Source: Bacillota bacterium (GTDB taxonomy: Bacteria > Bacillota > Limnochordia > DTU080). Taken from it: DNA of 48,670 bases. Position 1 is the stretch's first letter; every line of letters starts with the position of its first letter. A program made the position numbers and the translations under genes. A model generated the notes under the pieces. That model was not told the DNA's origin, ran no database searches, and saw only the letters and a list, made by a program, of their open reading frames with translations. Shown in pieces: positions 1 through 8,039 of this stretch. Location of the stretch: assembly GCA_012838035.1 (NCBI GenBank), contig DUQB01000199.1, positions 1 through 48,670 on the forward strand, given 5' to 3'.

Positions 1-107
1 CTTGGAGTCGGCTCGCGGTGCTTACTAAGACGGTACGGAGCTGGTGCGCAAACACTTGGCTGCGCCTGTTCATTCTCCCTTAGCGGAAGAACAACCATGC
101 CGACAGG

Positions 108-1337
108 TTAGGGATGAGCCAAAGCCATGACTTTTGCCGCAATTCCGTCCATCGCCGCTTGTACGGATTGCGCGCCGTTCCAAACGGTCTTGATGGCGGC
201 GCCGATGATGCCGTCGATTTCCGGCCAATTGGGTACGTCGATGGGCAACGCATTCGCCGTGCCGTTTACGCCGGTAAAAGGAGCGTAGGAGTAAGGCGGC
301 TTATCGAGTCTCAAGCGGGCCAATTTTTGGGCAACGACCGTAGTCTGCGGCGCTCTGAAGTTCCAGCGCAACACTAGGTCTGTTTGTACTTCTTCAGACA
401 ACCAGAATTTGATCCATTCCCAGCCTTCACGGGGATGTTCTGCGTTTACCGGAATGATCCAAGGATGTGTGGCGCGGCGATTGACGGCGCCGGCAGCGCC
501 TTGGGGGAATTCTACGATAGCCCAGTCAAAGATGAGATTTTGGTTGAGCATGGTGCGCGTTTCCAAGAAGGCAGCCTGCCGCATGGCCGCAGCCTGGTTG
601 GTGAAGCCGGAGACCGGATATTTGATGAGCCCGCGTCGGGCTAAATCCGCCCAGAATTCCAAGGCATTGACTGCTTTGGTATCGGTCAACATAAATGCTG
701 TGCGATCAGTGCTGAATATTTCTCCGCCGCCGCTCCAAACAAATACCGGCCATGTGACGTCGGAGGCGAATGTAAACCCGAGTACTTCAAAAACCCCATC
801 ATTTTGTCTATCAACTGATAACCGTTGCACGGCTGTAGAGAATTCCGTCCATGTCCAACTGTAGGTGGGGTAAGCCAACCCGGCGGCGCTAAACATATCG
901 CGGTTATAGAAGATGGCCAAATCGGCGAAGGCTCCTCCGCCGTTGGGCATGCCGTACCAACGGCCGTCATACATCAACGACTCATAGTTGGGCGGTATTT
1001 GGGATAGGTCGAAGTGATCTTCTTTGATGAACTCGGTAAGATCGTATGCGCCGCCGGACCGATAAAAGTTGATGGAGGTGTTCTGGTTGATGGTTGCCGC
1101 ATCGGGAATCAGACCGCTGGCAATCGATGTAAGCACTTTGGTGTCGTCACCGGCGACCAGTTCAACCTTGATGTCCGGATGCACGGCTTCGAATCGTGCC
1201 ACAAGCTCCGGCATCATATCCGCTGGTTGTGCCGGTAGGGCGCACATCACCGTAATGGTGACCTGTTCGGAACTCACTGGAGGAACAATCACAGCGCAGA
1301 GCAGTAACACTACGTATAGGAGCTGACCAACCTTCAT
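108..1337 (-). CDS. Sugar ABC transporter extracellular solute-binding protein (family 1)
   Basis: About 409 residues, the usual length for the MalE/UgpB-like family 1 solute-binding proteins that capture oligosaccharides outside the cell for an ABC importer. The N-terminus is a Sec signal (a lysine, a run of Leu/Val, then a small-residue stretch ending VSS before EQVTIT). The mature part carries the family pattern of a first beta-strand, a Glu-rich 'ELVARFEAVHPDIKVE' region and a Trp-rich C-lobe ending with the usual helical segment. I start at the ATG at 1337, which has a GGGAGG Shine-Dalgarno about 9 bases upstream; an in-frame extension to 1406 adds a non-signal-like leader and would cover the operator at 1364-1377. 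No lipobox is seen (LLLC lacks a small residue before Cys). The permease genes would lie beyond the left edge. Substrate is inferred from the neighbours to be a sulfated oligosaccharide. Confidence 0.85.
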   Translation of the reverse strand: MKVGQLLYVVLLLCAVIVPPVSSEQVTITVMCALPAQPADMMPELVARFEAVHPDIKVELVAGDDTKVLTSIASGLIPDAATINQNTSINFYRSGGAYDLTEFIKEDHFDLSQIPPNYESLMYDGRWYGMPNGGGAFADLAIFYNRDMFSAAGLAYPTYSWTWTEFSTAVQRLSVDRQNDGVFEVLGFTFASDVTWPVFVWSGGGEIFSTDRTAFMLTDTKAVNALEFWADLARRGLIKYPVSGFTNQAAAMRQAAFLETRTMLNQNLIFDWAIVEFPQGAAGAVNRRATHPWIIPVNAEHPREGWEWIKFWLSEEVQTDLVLRWNFRAPQTTVVAQKLARLRLDKPPYSYAPFTGVNGTANALPIDVPNWPEIDGIIGAAIKTVWNGAQSVQAAMDGIAAKVMALAHP

Positions 1338-1363
1338 TTTATCTCTCCCTCCCCAAATTGATG

Positions 1364-1377
1364 GCGAACCGTTTAGA
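1364..1377. promoter_or_regulatory. Putative LacI-family operator, site 1
   Basis: Read on the minus strand this is TCTAAACGGTTCGC, one of seven related 14-mers in the window. It lies 26 bases upstream of the start codon of the solute-binding protein, where binding would cover the promoter or the transcription start. The assignment to the LacI-type regulator at 9679-10704 is inferred from its proximity and from the central CG typical of LacI-family operators. Confidence 0.55.
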
Positions 1378-1534
1378 CCATGCAGCATTCCATGCTGTGA
1401 GTCCAATTCCTGCAGCAGGAAGCCGGAATTGTAAGAAGACGCCGCCGCAGGCCTGACGGGAGGGCATAAGACATGTAGGAGAAACTAAGGTTTCCTTGCA
1501 GGACTGCTGCTGGTTCTCACGAACTTCCGTGGTA

Positions 1535-1560
1535 AAACCGTTCAAATGAAACGGTTTGCA
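1535..1560. promoter_or_regulatory. Putative LacI-family operator, site 2, inside a larger inverted repeat
   Basis: ATGAAACGGTTTGC occupies 1546-1559. It also forms the right arm of an inverted repeat: AAACCGTT at 1535-1542, a 7-base gap, AACGGTTT at 1550-1557. The two arms could be two adjacent half-occupied operators. The site sits between the divergent genes, about 200 bases from one start and 290 from the other. Confidence 0.5.
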
Positions 1561-1687
1561 CGCTGTAGCATACATGGATAGCGTATGCCCAACACGGGGG
1601 ATCCTTCCGACTAGGGCATATAGCGGGCGTAGTTGCATAGTCGCGCACCTGTAGGATCCTGAGCTGGTTAGGGTGTGAAGCCTGCGA

Positions 1688-1701
1688 TATAACCGTTTAG
1701 A
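1688..1701. promoter_or_regulatory. Putative LacI-family operator, site 3
   Basis: On the minus strand the sequence is TCTAAACGGTTATA: the left half matches site 1 exactly, the right end departs from the consensus. It is about 150 bases upstream of the secreted sulfatase start. Confidence 0.4.
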
Positions 1702-1852
1702 CGATTACGATCAGAGCATCTAAGTGTGGCTGTATCGGCGCATGAATCTCGCGTGCATCAGGAGCTGCGCCGGGTGTGTACACACAGTCACAAGTGGGCG
1801 CATCACCTATTGCAGTACATAAGGCGAATGGGGTAGACGGGAGGTTTTACGT

Positions 1853-3229
1853 ATGGGTTCGGAAGCACTGCTCAGAGGCTTGATGAAGAAGGTTGTCACG
1901 TTTACGCTGGCGGCAGCTGCCGCTACCCAGCTTTCACACGTCACATTTGCCAAAGAACTGGATTTCGCTCGGCCGAACATCGTGTTCGTCTTAGCAGACG
2001 ACATGGGATGGGGCGATTTGGCTTGCTACGGCAACCAGAAAGCTCATACGCCGCACATCGATCGACTGGCCGCCGAAGGCATCCGCTTCGAACAGTTTTA
2101 TGCGGCTTCTCCGGTGTGTTCTCCCTCCCGCGTGGGGGCGACCACAGGCATGTATCCGGAACGTTGGCGCATTCGCAGCTTTCTGCAAACCCAGTTCAAC
2201 AACTATATGCTGGGCCAAGCCAATTACTTGGATCCCAACGCGCCCACGTTGGCGCGCACCTTACGGAATGCCGGCTACGCCACCGCGCACTTCGGCAAGT
2301 GGCATATGGGAGGCGGACGCGACGTATATGATGCTCCGTTGCCATCTGCATATGGTTTTGACGAACATCGGGTCAACATCGAGGGGCTGGGGCCGCGCTT
2401 CGCGCAGGTACCCGGGAACAGCAATTTCGCCGTCAGTACTGCGGATGTCGTCGACGCCACCTTGGATTTCTTAAAAAGACATCCTGATCAGCCTTGTTAC
2501 GTTAACTTATGGCCCAGCGATGTTCATACGCCGCATGTACCGACTGAGGCGACTCGAGCCAAGTACGCCGCATTAGGTTACAATTTGCAGCGGCAGAACT
2601 TCTACGGCAACCTGGAAGAGTTCGATCAGCAAATTGGGCGCTTCTTAAAAGGGCTGGATGAGTTAGGTATTGCTGAAAAGACTCTCGTGATCTTCGTGGG
2701 CGATAATGGACCTTTGCCATTGTTGGCCGGCGAACGCACCGGCAGTATGCGGGGAGGTAAAGGCAGCTTGTACGAAGGAGGAATCCGCGTGCCGGGCATC
2801 GTCCGTTGGAAAGGGAGGATAGAGCCGGGTCAGGTGAATACGCAGACCGTGTTTTCTACACTTGATCTGCTCCCGTCGCTGTGTGCGATAGCTGAAGTAG
2901 CCTTACCTGCCGGAGTGACTTTTGACGGTGAGGATTTGAGCGCAGCCCTTTTAGGCGAGCAGTTGCGGCGCACGCACCCTTTGTTCTGGGAGTATGGGCA
3001 TATGCAAGACTACTATCCGCGTCCCCCGTCCGCAACCGATCAAAGTCCTACTTTAGCCGTGCGCGACGGCGATTGGAAGCTGTTGGTGAACACCGACGGC
3101 AGCGGCGCGGAACTCTACAATATCGGCAGCAGCCGCTTTGAGTTTAGGAATTTGGCCGGAGACTATCCGGAAATCACGACACGCTTGAGCCAAATGGTAC
3201 GCGATTGGTATGCCGAGGTGCGCCATTAG
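1853..3229 (+). CDS. Secreted sulfatase (arylsulfatase family, Cys-type)
   Basis: 458 residues. Sulfatases hydrolyse sulfate esters using a formylglycine made from the Cys or Ser of a C/S-x-P-x-R motif; here the motif is CSPSR with Cys89, preceded by the metal-binding Asp pair (ADD, 49-50) and followed by HFGKWH around residue 147 and a GDNG metal motif near 283, all as in the arylsulfatase A/N-acetylgalactosamine-6-sulfatase branch. The N-terminus (KK, then a Val/Thr/Leu/Ala stretch, VTFA) reads as a Sec signal, so this copy probably acts outside the membrane, unlike the other sulfatases here. Start ATG 1853 is preceded by GGGAGG with 8-base spacing; a second ATG 30 bases in would give a more compact signal peptide. 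It is followed after 39 bases by a GH43 gene, so the two form an operon acting on the same sulfated glycan. Confidence 0.9.
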   Translation: MGSEALLRGLMKKVVTFTLAAAAATQLSHVTFAKELDFARPNIVFVLADDMGWGDLACYGNQKAHTPHIDRLAAEGIRFEQFYAASPVCSPSRVGATTGMYPERWRIRSFLQTQFNNYMLGQANYLDPNAPTLARTLRNAGYATAHFGKWHMGGGRDVYDAPLPSAYGFDEHRVNIEGLGPRFAQVPGNSNFAVSTADVVDATLDFLKRHPDQPCYVNLWPSDVHTPHVPTEATRAKYAALGYNLQRQNFYGNLEEFDQQIGRFLKGLDELGIAEKTLVIFVGDNGPLPLLAGERTGSMRGGKGSLYEGGIRVPGIVRWKGRIEPGQVNTQTVFSTLDLLPSLCAIAEVALPAGVTFDGEDLSAALLGEQLRRTHPLFWEYGHMQDYYPRPPSATDQSPTLAVRDGDWKLLVNTDGSGAELYNIGSSRFEFRNLAGDYPEITTRLSQMVRDWYAEVRH

Positions 3230-3268
3230 GCGCTGCCCGGCAGGAAGTCGGACAGAAGGAGCAGGATC

Positions 3269-4744
3269 ATGAGTCCTTATACGGAGTACTTTCAAAACCC
3301 GATTATCACGGATGCAGAGGGTATGGACCACGGCGACCCGTTTGTATTACGGTACCTCGACACCTATTACCTCTACCACACGGGTAAACAAGGCGTGAAG
3401 CTCTATACCTCCACAGACCTCGTGCATTGGACGTATCAAGGCATTGCTCTTAAGGCGAATGGACCCGGGGAGCATTGGGCGCAGACTGACCTTTGGGCGC
3501 CGGAAGTGTTGTATGATGCCGGCGTCTTCTACATGTATGTGGCTGCTACGCGGTTGTCGGCATCCGGCAAGAGCGATGATCAGGCACGGCGCCAAGGACT
3601 CGCCAGGAGTAAGACGCCGCTGGGGCCTTTTGTTTGGGATGATGCGCCCCTCATTCCACAGGAGTGGTCCATCGACGGTCATCCTTATCGGGATAGCGAC
3701 GGGCAGCTGTGGCTATTTTACAACATTCGTACCGAGGCGACTCGCCATCCGGACGGTACCACAGGGTGCGGCAATGTGGTCGATCGCCTCACCCGTCCCG
3801 ATCAGTTGGAAGGAACACAAGACGTCGTGACGTTTCCGACCGATCGCTGGGAAGGCAATGCTCCCGGTACCTGGTACTGGAATGAAGGTCCTTGCGTACT
3901 TAAACGGCATGGGGTCTACTACCAGATGTACAGCGGCGGGTGTTACAGAGACGGTACTTATGCTATAGGGTATGCGACTGCGCCTCACCCCCGCGGCCCG
4001 TGGACCAAATTTGCGGGCAATCCGATTTTGTACAGTAAAGAGGGCATCCTGGGGCCGGGGCACCATTGTGTGGTCAAAGCGCCGGATGGCGTAACCCCTT
4101 ATATTGTCTACCACGGTTACCTGCCGCGCCGGAAGGGACGCAAGGTACATCTGGACCGTCTCTTTTGGGTGGGGGACCGTTTGTCGCTTATCGGACCGAC
4201 CACCGAAAAGCAACCGTTACCCCCAGGCCCGGTGTACGATGCCGCAGTACCGCATTGGCATTTGGCTGCTTGGGTCTGTGGCGCTGCCGTCCGCATTGAC
4301 GACCGGCAAATCCCGTTGACGCCTAATACCGTATGGCACTATGTCCAAGCAGCGTACTATAATGGGCAGCTGCAGATCAGCGTGGATGGCGTATTACAGC
4401 TACAGGTCGCGGATGCGACGATGCAACCTGTCATTTCTGCCGAAGGCGAGGTGCGACCCGTCACCCTAACCTCGTGGTTTGACGATGAAGCGGTCTACAA
4501 TCTACAGCCAGGTGAGCATAGGCAGTGGCGTTGGGGCGGCTCCGGTCCGGTGGAGATCTCCCTGGCCCTTATGGGAGATGCCGTCGTAAACCTACAAGGC
4601 GCTGACGTTGAGCCGCTCAAGATAGCTGCTTCCGAAAGCTACCGGCATGTACACCTTACCCTGTGCGACGGTCTTGATTCTTTGGCGGTGCAGGCGCACG
4701 GCTGCGGGGCGTCGGTGACCGACATAGTGCTAACCGCTCGTTGA
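3269..4744 (+). CDS. Glycoside hydrolase family 43-like protein with extra C-terminal domain
   Basis: 491 residues. GH43 enzymes are five-bladed propeller glycosidases acting on arabinosides, xylosides or galactans. The three expected carboxylates are visible: Asp23 in HGDP (base), Asp136 in SIDGHP (pKa modulator) and Glu206 in WNEGP (acid). Repeated blade motifs such as YYLYHT, DLWAPEV and FYMYVAAT support the fold. Residues from about 300 onward form a second, beta-rich region (many Val/Leu/Gln strands) that I do not recognise; it could be a sugar-binding or capping domain. There is no signal peptide, so it should act in the cytoplasm on imported oligosaccharides. The start has an AAGGAGCAGG Shine-Dalgarno. 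It is in an operon with the upstream sulfatase. Substrate cannot be told from sequence. Confidence 0.85.
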   Translation: MSPYTEYFQNPIITDAEGMDHGDPFVLRYLDTYYLYHTGKQGVKLYTSTDLVHWTYQGIALKANGPGEHWAQTDLWAPEVLYDAGVFYMYVAATRLSASGKSDDQARRQGLARSKTPLGPFVWDDAPLIPQEWSIDGHPYRDSDGQLWLFYNIRTEATRHPDGTTGCGNVVDRLTRPDQLEGTQDVVTFPTDRWEGNAPGTWYWNEGPCVLKRHGVYYQMYSGGCYRDGTYAIGYATAPHPRGPWTKFAGNPILYSKEGILGPGHHCVVKAPDGVTPYIVYHGYLPRRKGRKVHLDRLFWVGDRLSLIGPTTEKQPLPPGPVYDAAVPHWHLAAWVCGAAVRIDDRQIPLTPNTVWHYVQAAYYNGQLQISVDGVLQLQVADATMQPVISAEGEVRPVTLTSWFDDEAVYNLQPGEHRQWRWGGSGPVEISLALMGDAVVNLQGADVEPLKIAASESYRHVHLTLCDGLDSLAVQAHGCGASVTDIVLTAR

Positions 4745-4805
4745 TGCGCAGCGCAACCGGTTGAGACGCCCCGCATGATGTTATCGGTATCTCATCTAAC
4801 TGCTT

Positions 4806-6257
4806 TTACCACGGCCCCTCATGCGGCGGCAGGGGATCGGCGGTGAATGCTTGCCGGTGCGAGAGCCGCAGCAACATCTCTGCTTTCACGGCTAAATACT
4901 GCGGATCGTCCCACAAATTGCGCGTTTCCGCGGGATCGTGAACGAGATCATAGAGCTCTCCCAAACTCGACTTATGGTCCACTGCCAGTTTATACTCTCT
5001 GGTACGTACCATGTCGGTATGAGCCCGATTGTCAACAATAGTGATACTGCTGTACATCTGGCAGTAAACATCAGCGCGGTGCTCATGTAGAGGAGCTTGC
5101 CCCGTCAGCAACGACCATAATGAGCGTCCCTGCATAGCCGAGTATGGTTCCAGGCCGCAGGCATCGAGCAGGGTTGGAGCCAGATCGACCAACTCGACTA
5201 ACGCCTGGGAGCGCCGACTGCTTGGTATTACGCCCGGGTAACTGATGATCAAAGGTACATGGACTAAAGGTTCATAGAAGAAGGGACCTTTCAGGTATAT
5301 CCCGTGGTCGCCAAGCATTTCACCATGGTCAGCCATATATATTACCAACGTATTCTCCAGTTGGCCGGTCTGCACCAACGTCCGGATCATCCGACCGACC
5401 TGTACGTCTATGTGATCGCACATCGCCCAGTAGGCGGCGCGTATCCAGCGGTGGTCCGTTTCAGTCAACGGTGCGTACGCCATCACGTTTGGTCGACGAG
5501 TATGGCCGAAATAGCGCGCTTTTTGCCGTTGCGGTTTGTTGTCCAGCTCGCCCTCGATGTAGTTGGGCGGCGGAATCTGATCCAGCATCCGGCGGTAGCG
5601 ATGCAGATATTCGGCAGGCGGATCGAACGGGCTATGTGGGTCGTAGATGTTGACGGAGAACAGCCACGGTTGCTCTTTGTCTGCTTGCTCTTTAATGAAA
5701 TCGATGGCCCGGTCGGCGCACCAGGCGGTGTGATGCAGGTGCGAAGGCATGCCTTGATTTACATACCGGCACTCCTCCAGTGGTGGGGTAGCATACTCCA
5801 CGCCCTGCTCCTTCAGCCAAGCGATGTACTGGTTGTCGTTGCCTTGTGGAGCAGGTTGGTGCGACCAATGGAACACGCTATAACCGTCGTCAATACGACG
5901 CTCGCTTGTTTTACATACGCTGCCGTGACAGGCGGATAGATGCAATTTGCCCGCCAACCCGCAAGTGTAACCCGCATCCGCCAGTAATTTGGTTACTAAA
6001 ACCTCGGTGGCGGGGATGGATTGACCGTTATCGCGACAAAGGGTGGTGCTGGGATATCGGCCGGTGAGAAAGCTGGCGCGACTAGGCGTACACACCGGAT
6101 TCTGACAGGTACAATGCTCAAACAGCACTCCGTCGGCAGCCAGCTGATCGATGTAAGGTGTGCGTACCCACGGGTTACCGTAGCATCCCAAAGAATCATA
6201 ACGCTGTTGGTCGGTACATATCCAAAGGATATTCGGTCGTTTTGCACCGGCAGTCAT
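4806..6257 (-). CDS. Cytoplasmic sulfatase (Cys-type), paralogue of the one at 8040-9518
   Basis: 483 residues. NILWICTDQQR near the N-terminus gives the metal-binding Asp16 and Gln17; the formylglycine motif is CTPSR with Cys56 followed by SFLTGRYP; AGKLH carries the catalytic Lys/His; ADHGEMLGDHG near residue 310 gives the second metal cluster. This is the choline-sulfatase/heparan-type branch in which DQ replaces DD. No signal peptide, so it is expected in the cytoplasm. The ATG at 6257 has AGGAGG 8 bases upstream. It lies 56 bases downstream of the sulfatase at 6314-7810 on the same strand and is probably co-transcribed. Sequence is clearly paralogous to the protein encoded at 8040-9518 along its length. 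The specific sulfate ester is unknown. Confidence 0.9.
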   Translation of the reverse strand: MTAGAKRPNILWICTDQQRYDSLGCYGNPWVRTPYIDQLAADGVLFEHCTCQNPVCTPSRASFLTGRYPSTTLCRDNGQSIPATEVLVTKLLADAGYTCGLAGKLHLSACHGSVCKTSERRIDDGYSVFHWSHQPAPQGNDNQYIAWLKEQGVEYATPPLEECRYVNQGMPSHLHHTAWCADRAIDFIKEQADKEQPWLFSVNIYDPHSPFDPPAEYLHRYRRMLDQIPPPNYIEGELDNKPQRQKARYFGHTRRPNVMAYAPLTETDHRWIRAAYWAMCDHIDVQVGRMIRTLVQTGQLENTLVIYMADHGEMLGDHGIYLKGPFFYEPLVHVPLIISYPGVIPSSRRSQALVELVDLAPTLLDACGLEPYSAMQGRSLWSLLTGQAPLHEHRADVYCQMYSSITIVDNRAHTDMVRTREYKLAVDHKSSLGELYDLVHDPAETRNLWDDPQYLAVKAEMLLRLSHRQAFTADPLPPHEGPW

Positions 6258-6313
6258 ACAGCCGCCTCCTATGTGTTATTCCGGCAGCTAAGCGCCCAGA
6301 TGACTAGATTCGC

Positions 6314-7810
6314 TCAATGCTGCCGATAAGGTTCCCAATAATTACGCGGATCGCGCTTGAGCACATAACGTCGTCTGGGCAAGGGCAGGGGATCGTGCAC
6401 ACGTAATACCCAGGTGAGCAGGTCCTGCGTCAGTTCTTGTCGCACGGCGCCGTACCGGGGATCATGCCACAGGTTGTGCAGCTCAACCGGGTCCTCAGAC
6501 AGGTTGTAGAGCCGGCCGCGCCCTTGCATATCGTATTGCAGCTTCCAGTCGCTTTTACGAATCATACGCATGGTACCGCTTTGCGTCCAGCTGTTTAGAC
6601 AGTCGTAGCCTCTACCAGCCACCAGCCCGTCGGCGGAGGGATCCAACGGCTCGTCGGCGGTATAATGCAAGCCGCCGAAGCCCTGTTCGGCATAAGCGCT
6701 CGTAAACTCTGCCTCGGGGTAGGGCTCGCCGGTCAGCAGAGGCCACAAGCTGCGCCCTTGTACGCCGTCGGGCAAGGGTACGCCGATGGCTTCACACAAT
6801 GTGGGGAATAGGTCGACGATCGATACATGAGCGCGGTGAGGTCCCTCGTGTTGCCTGATACCCGGGCCGCAAATTTGTAAAGGTATGCGCACCAACGGTT
6901 CGGATAACTCCGGTCCCTTGCGGAGGAGTCCGTACTCGCCGACAAAGTCTCCATGGTCGGAGAGGAAGACCAGGATGGTGTTTTCCTTGATGCCTTTTCC
7001 GTCTAAGAATGTGACAAAGCGCTTGACCTGATCGTCAATCAACCGCAACATGCCCATATAGTTCGCGCGAGCTCGCTGAATGTGATTCTTATAGTCCGGA
7101 AAGGCAATTTCAAAGGACCGTCTGCACCACTGATACGGAAAACCTTTCTGTTCCCAGGCGTTTTCGTCCGCTAACGTAGGCGGTAGACTCTCCGGCGGAA
7201 ACAGGGAGTAATAAGGTTCGGGTACTTGGTACGGATTGTGCGGTTCAGGAAAACTTAACCAGAGAAAGAAGGGCTGATCGGCTGCAAGGGAACCGATCCA
7301 TTCCTGGGCGGCCGAAACAATCCGGTAGGGGCCTTGTAGTTCCAGTGGAAAAGGCGTAGGCTCCATTGAGACATGGAAGCGCAGGCTCTTCATAAACTGA
7401 GAAAAGGCTTTCTCCTCTTCTGTCAACAGCAATTCATCAGGTACGCCCATATGATCGCAGGAGAACCAGTAGTCCGTGTTCTCTTTGCTTTGGTAGGAAT
7501 GATTTTTGCCGCTGAACCCGATGGCATAGCCGTTAGCGCGAAACACATCAAACATGTCTTGGGTATAGTAAGCATCTTTGATGTTGTGATTCGAGCGCAC
7601 ATGGGTGGCGCTGGGGTAACGACCGGTTAGCATGCTGATACGGGCAGCTACGCAGATGGGGGCCGACGTATAGGCGCGATTGAACCAGACCCCTTCCCGG
7701 CTCAAATTGTCTAAAAACGGCGTTGTGTCGAGGCTGAATCCTTCTCGCTGAGACAAATCGGCTCTTTGCTGATCGGTCATGATGATGATCACATTCGGTG
7801 TATCAGCCAT
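6314..7810 (-). CDS. Cytoplasmic sulfatase with CVAAR active-site motif
   Basis: 498 residues. The N-terminal strand NVIIIMTDQQR supplies metal ligands, and LSDHGDFVGEYG near residue 285 the second cluster. The formylglycine position is Cys53 in CVAAR, where Ala replaces the usual Pro; C-x-A-x-R is a known minority form of the maturation motif, so activity is plausible. TGRYPSATHVRSNHN follows as in sulfatases of the choline-sulfatase-like group. No signal peptide. The ATG at 7810 has AAGGAGA at good spacing. First gene of a two-sulfatase operon (7810 to 4806) read leftward from the control region at 7811-8039, which carries two operator-like sites. Confidence 0.88.
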   Translation of the reverse strand: MADTPNVIIIMTDQQRADLSQREGFSLDTTPFLDNLSREGVWFNRAYTSAPICVAARISMLTGRYPSATHVRSNHNIKDAYYTQDMFDVFRANGYAIGFSGKNHSYQSKENTDYWFSCDHMGVPDELLLTEEEKAFSQFMKSLRFHVSMEPTPFPLELQGPYRIVSAAQEWIGSLAADQPFFLWLSFPEPHNPYQVPEPYYSLFPPESLPPTLADENAWEQKGFPYQWCRRSFEIAFPDYKNHIQRARANYMGMLRLIDDQVKRFVTFLDGKGIKENTILVFLSDHGDFVGEYGLLRKGPELSEPLVRIPLQICGPGIRQHEGPHRAHVSIVDLFPTLCEAIGVPLPDGVQGRSLWPLLTGEPYPEAEFTSAYAEQGFGGLHYTADEPLDPSADGLVAGRGYDCLNSWTQSGTMRMIRKSDWKLQYDMQGRGRLYNLSEDPVELHNLWHDPRYGAVRQELTQDLLTWVLRVHDPLPLPRRRYVLKRDPRNYWEPYRQH

Positions 7811-7889
7811 ACCAGGGATCTCCTTTTACAGTTAAATTGCAGCTGACGGTCTACGCTGCAACATTGTCACTTGCCTCTAGGACTATTGG

Positions 7890-7903
7890 ATGAAACGGTT
7901 CGC
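7890..7903. promoter_or_regulatory. Putative LacI-family operator, site 4
   Basis: ATGAAACGGTTCGC, differing from site 2 by one base. It is 79 bases upstream of the leftward sulfatase start and 136 bases upstream of the rightward one. Confidence 0.55.
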
Positions 7904-8011
7904 TTCTTTATTCACTAAACGCGAACCTAACCCTGCCGTGCAGAGAAATATTCTATACTAAAGTCTCCATATGGCAGGAAAGGGCCGGGGGGAGAGCAAA
8001 TTGGTGGTTTG

Positions 8012-8025
8012 GCTAAACGTTTTGC
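8012..8025. promoter_or_regulatory. Putative LacI-family operator, site 5
   Basis: GCTAAACGTTTTGC, a palindrome with one mismatched pair centred on CG. It ends 14 bases before the preferred start codon at 8040 and directly abuts the Shine-Dalgarno, so a bound repressor would block transcription just after initiation. Confidence 0.55.
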
Positions 8026-8039
8026 AAGAGGTGTTGGAG

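Larger units (their letters stand above)
1338..1852. promoter_or_regulatory. Divergent control region between solute-binding protein and secreted sulfatase operon
   Basis: This 515-base stretch has no convincing gene. It separates divergently transcribed genes (solute-binding protein to the left, sulfatase-GH43 to the right) and holds three copies of the AAACGKTT-type operator motif listed separately (1364-1377, 1546-1559, 1688-1701). I could not pick a clear -35/-10 pair for either direction. Confidence 0.6.
7811..8039. promoter_or_regulatory. Divergent control region between two sulfatase transcription units
   Basis: This 229-base region drives sulfatases in both directions. It holds operator-like sites at 7890-7903 and 8012-8025. 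A TATACT at 7954-7959 could be a -10 element for the rightward unit, but I see no matching -35. An in-frame extension of the rightward gene back to 7971 is not favoured because it would place the second operator inside the coding sequence. Confidence 0.5.

Noticed and set aside
7971-8039. Extended N-terminus of the rightward sulfatase from the ATG at 7971.
   Set aside because: No good ribosome site, and it would put operator site 5 and a strong ribosome site inside the coding region.
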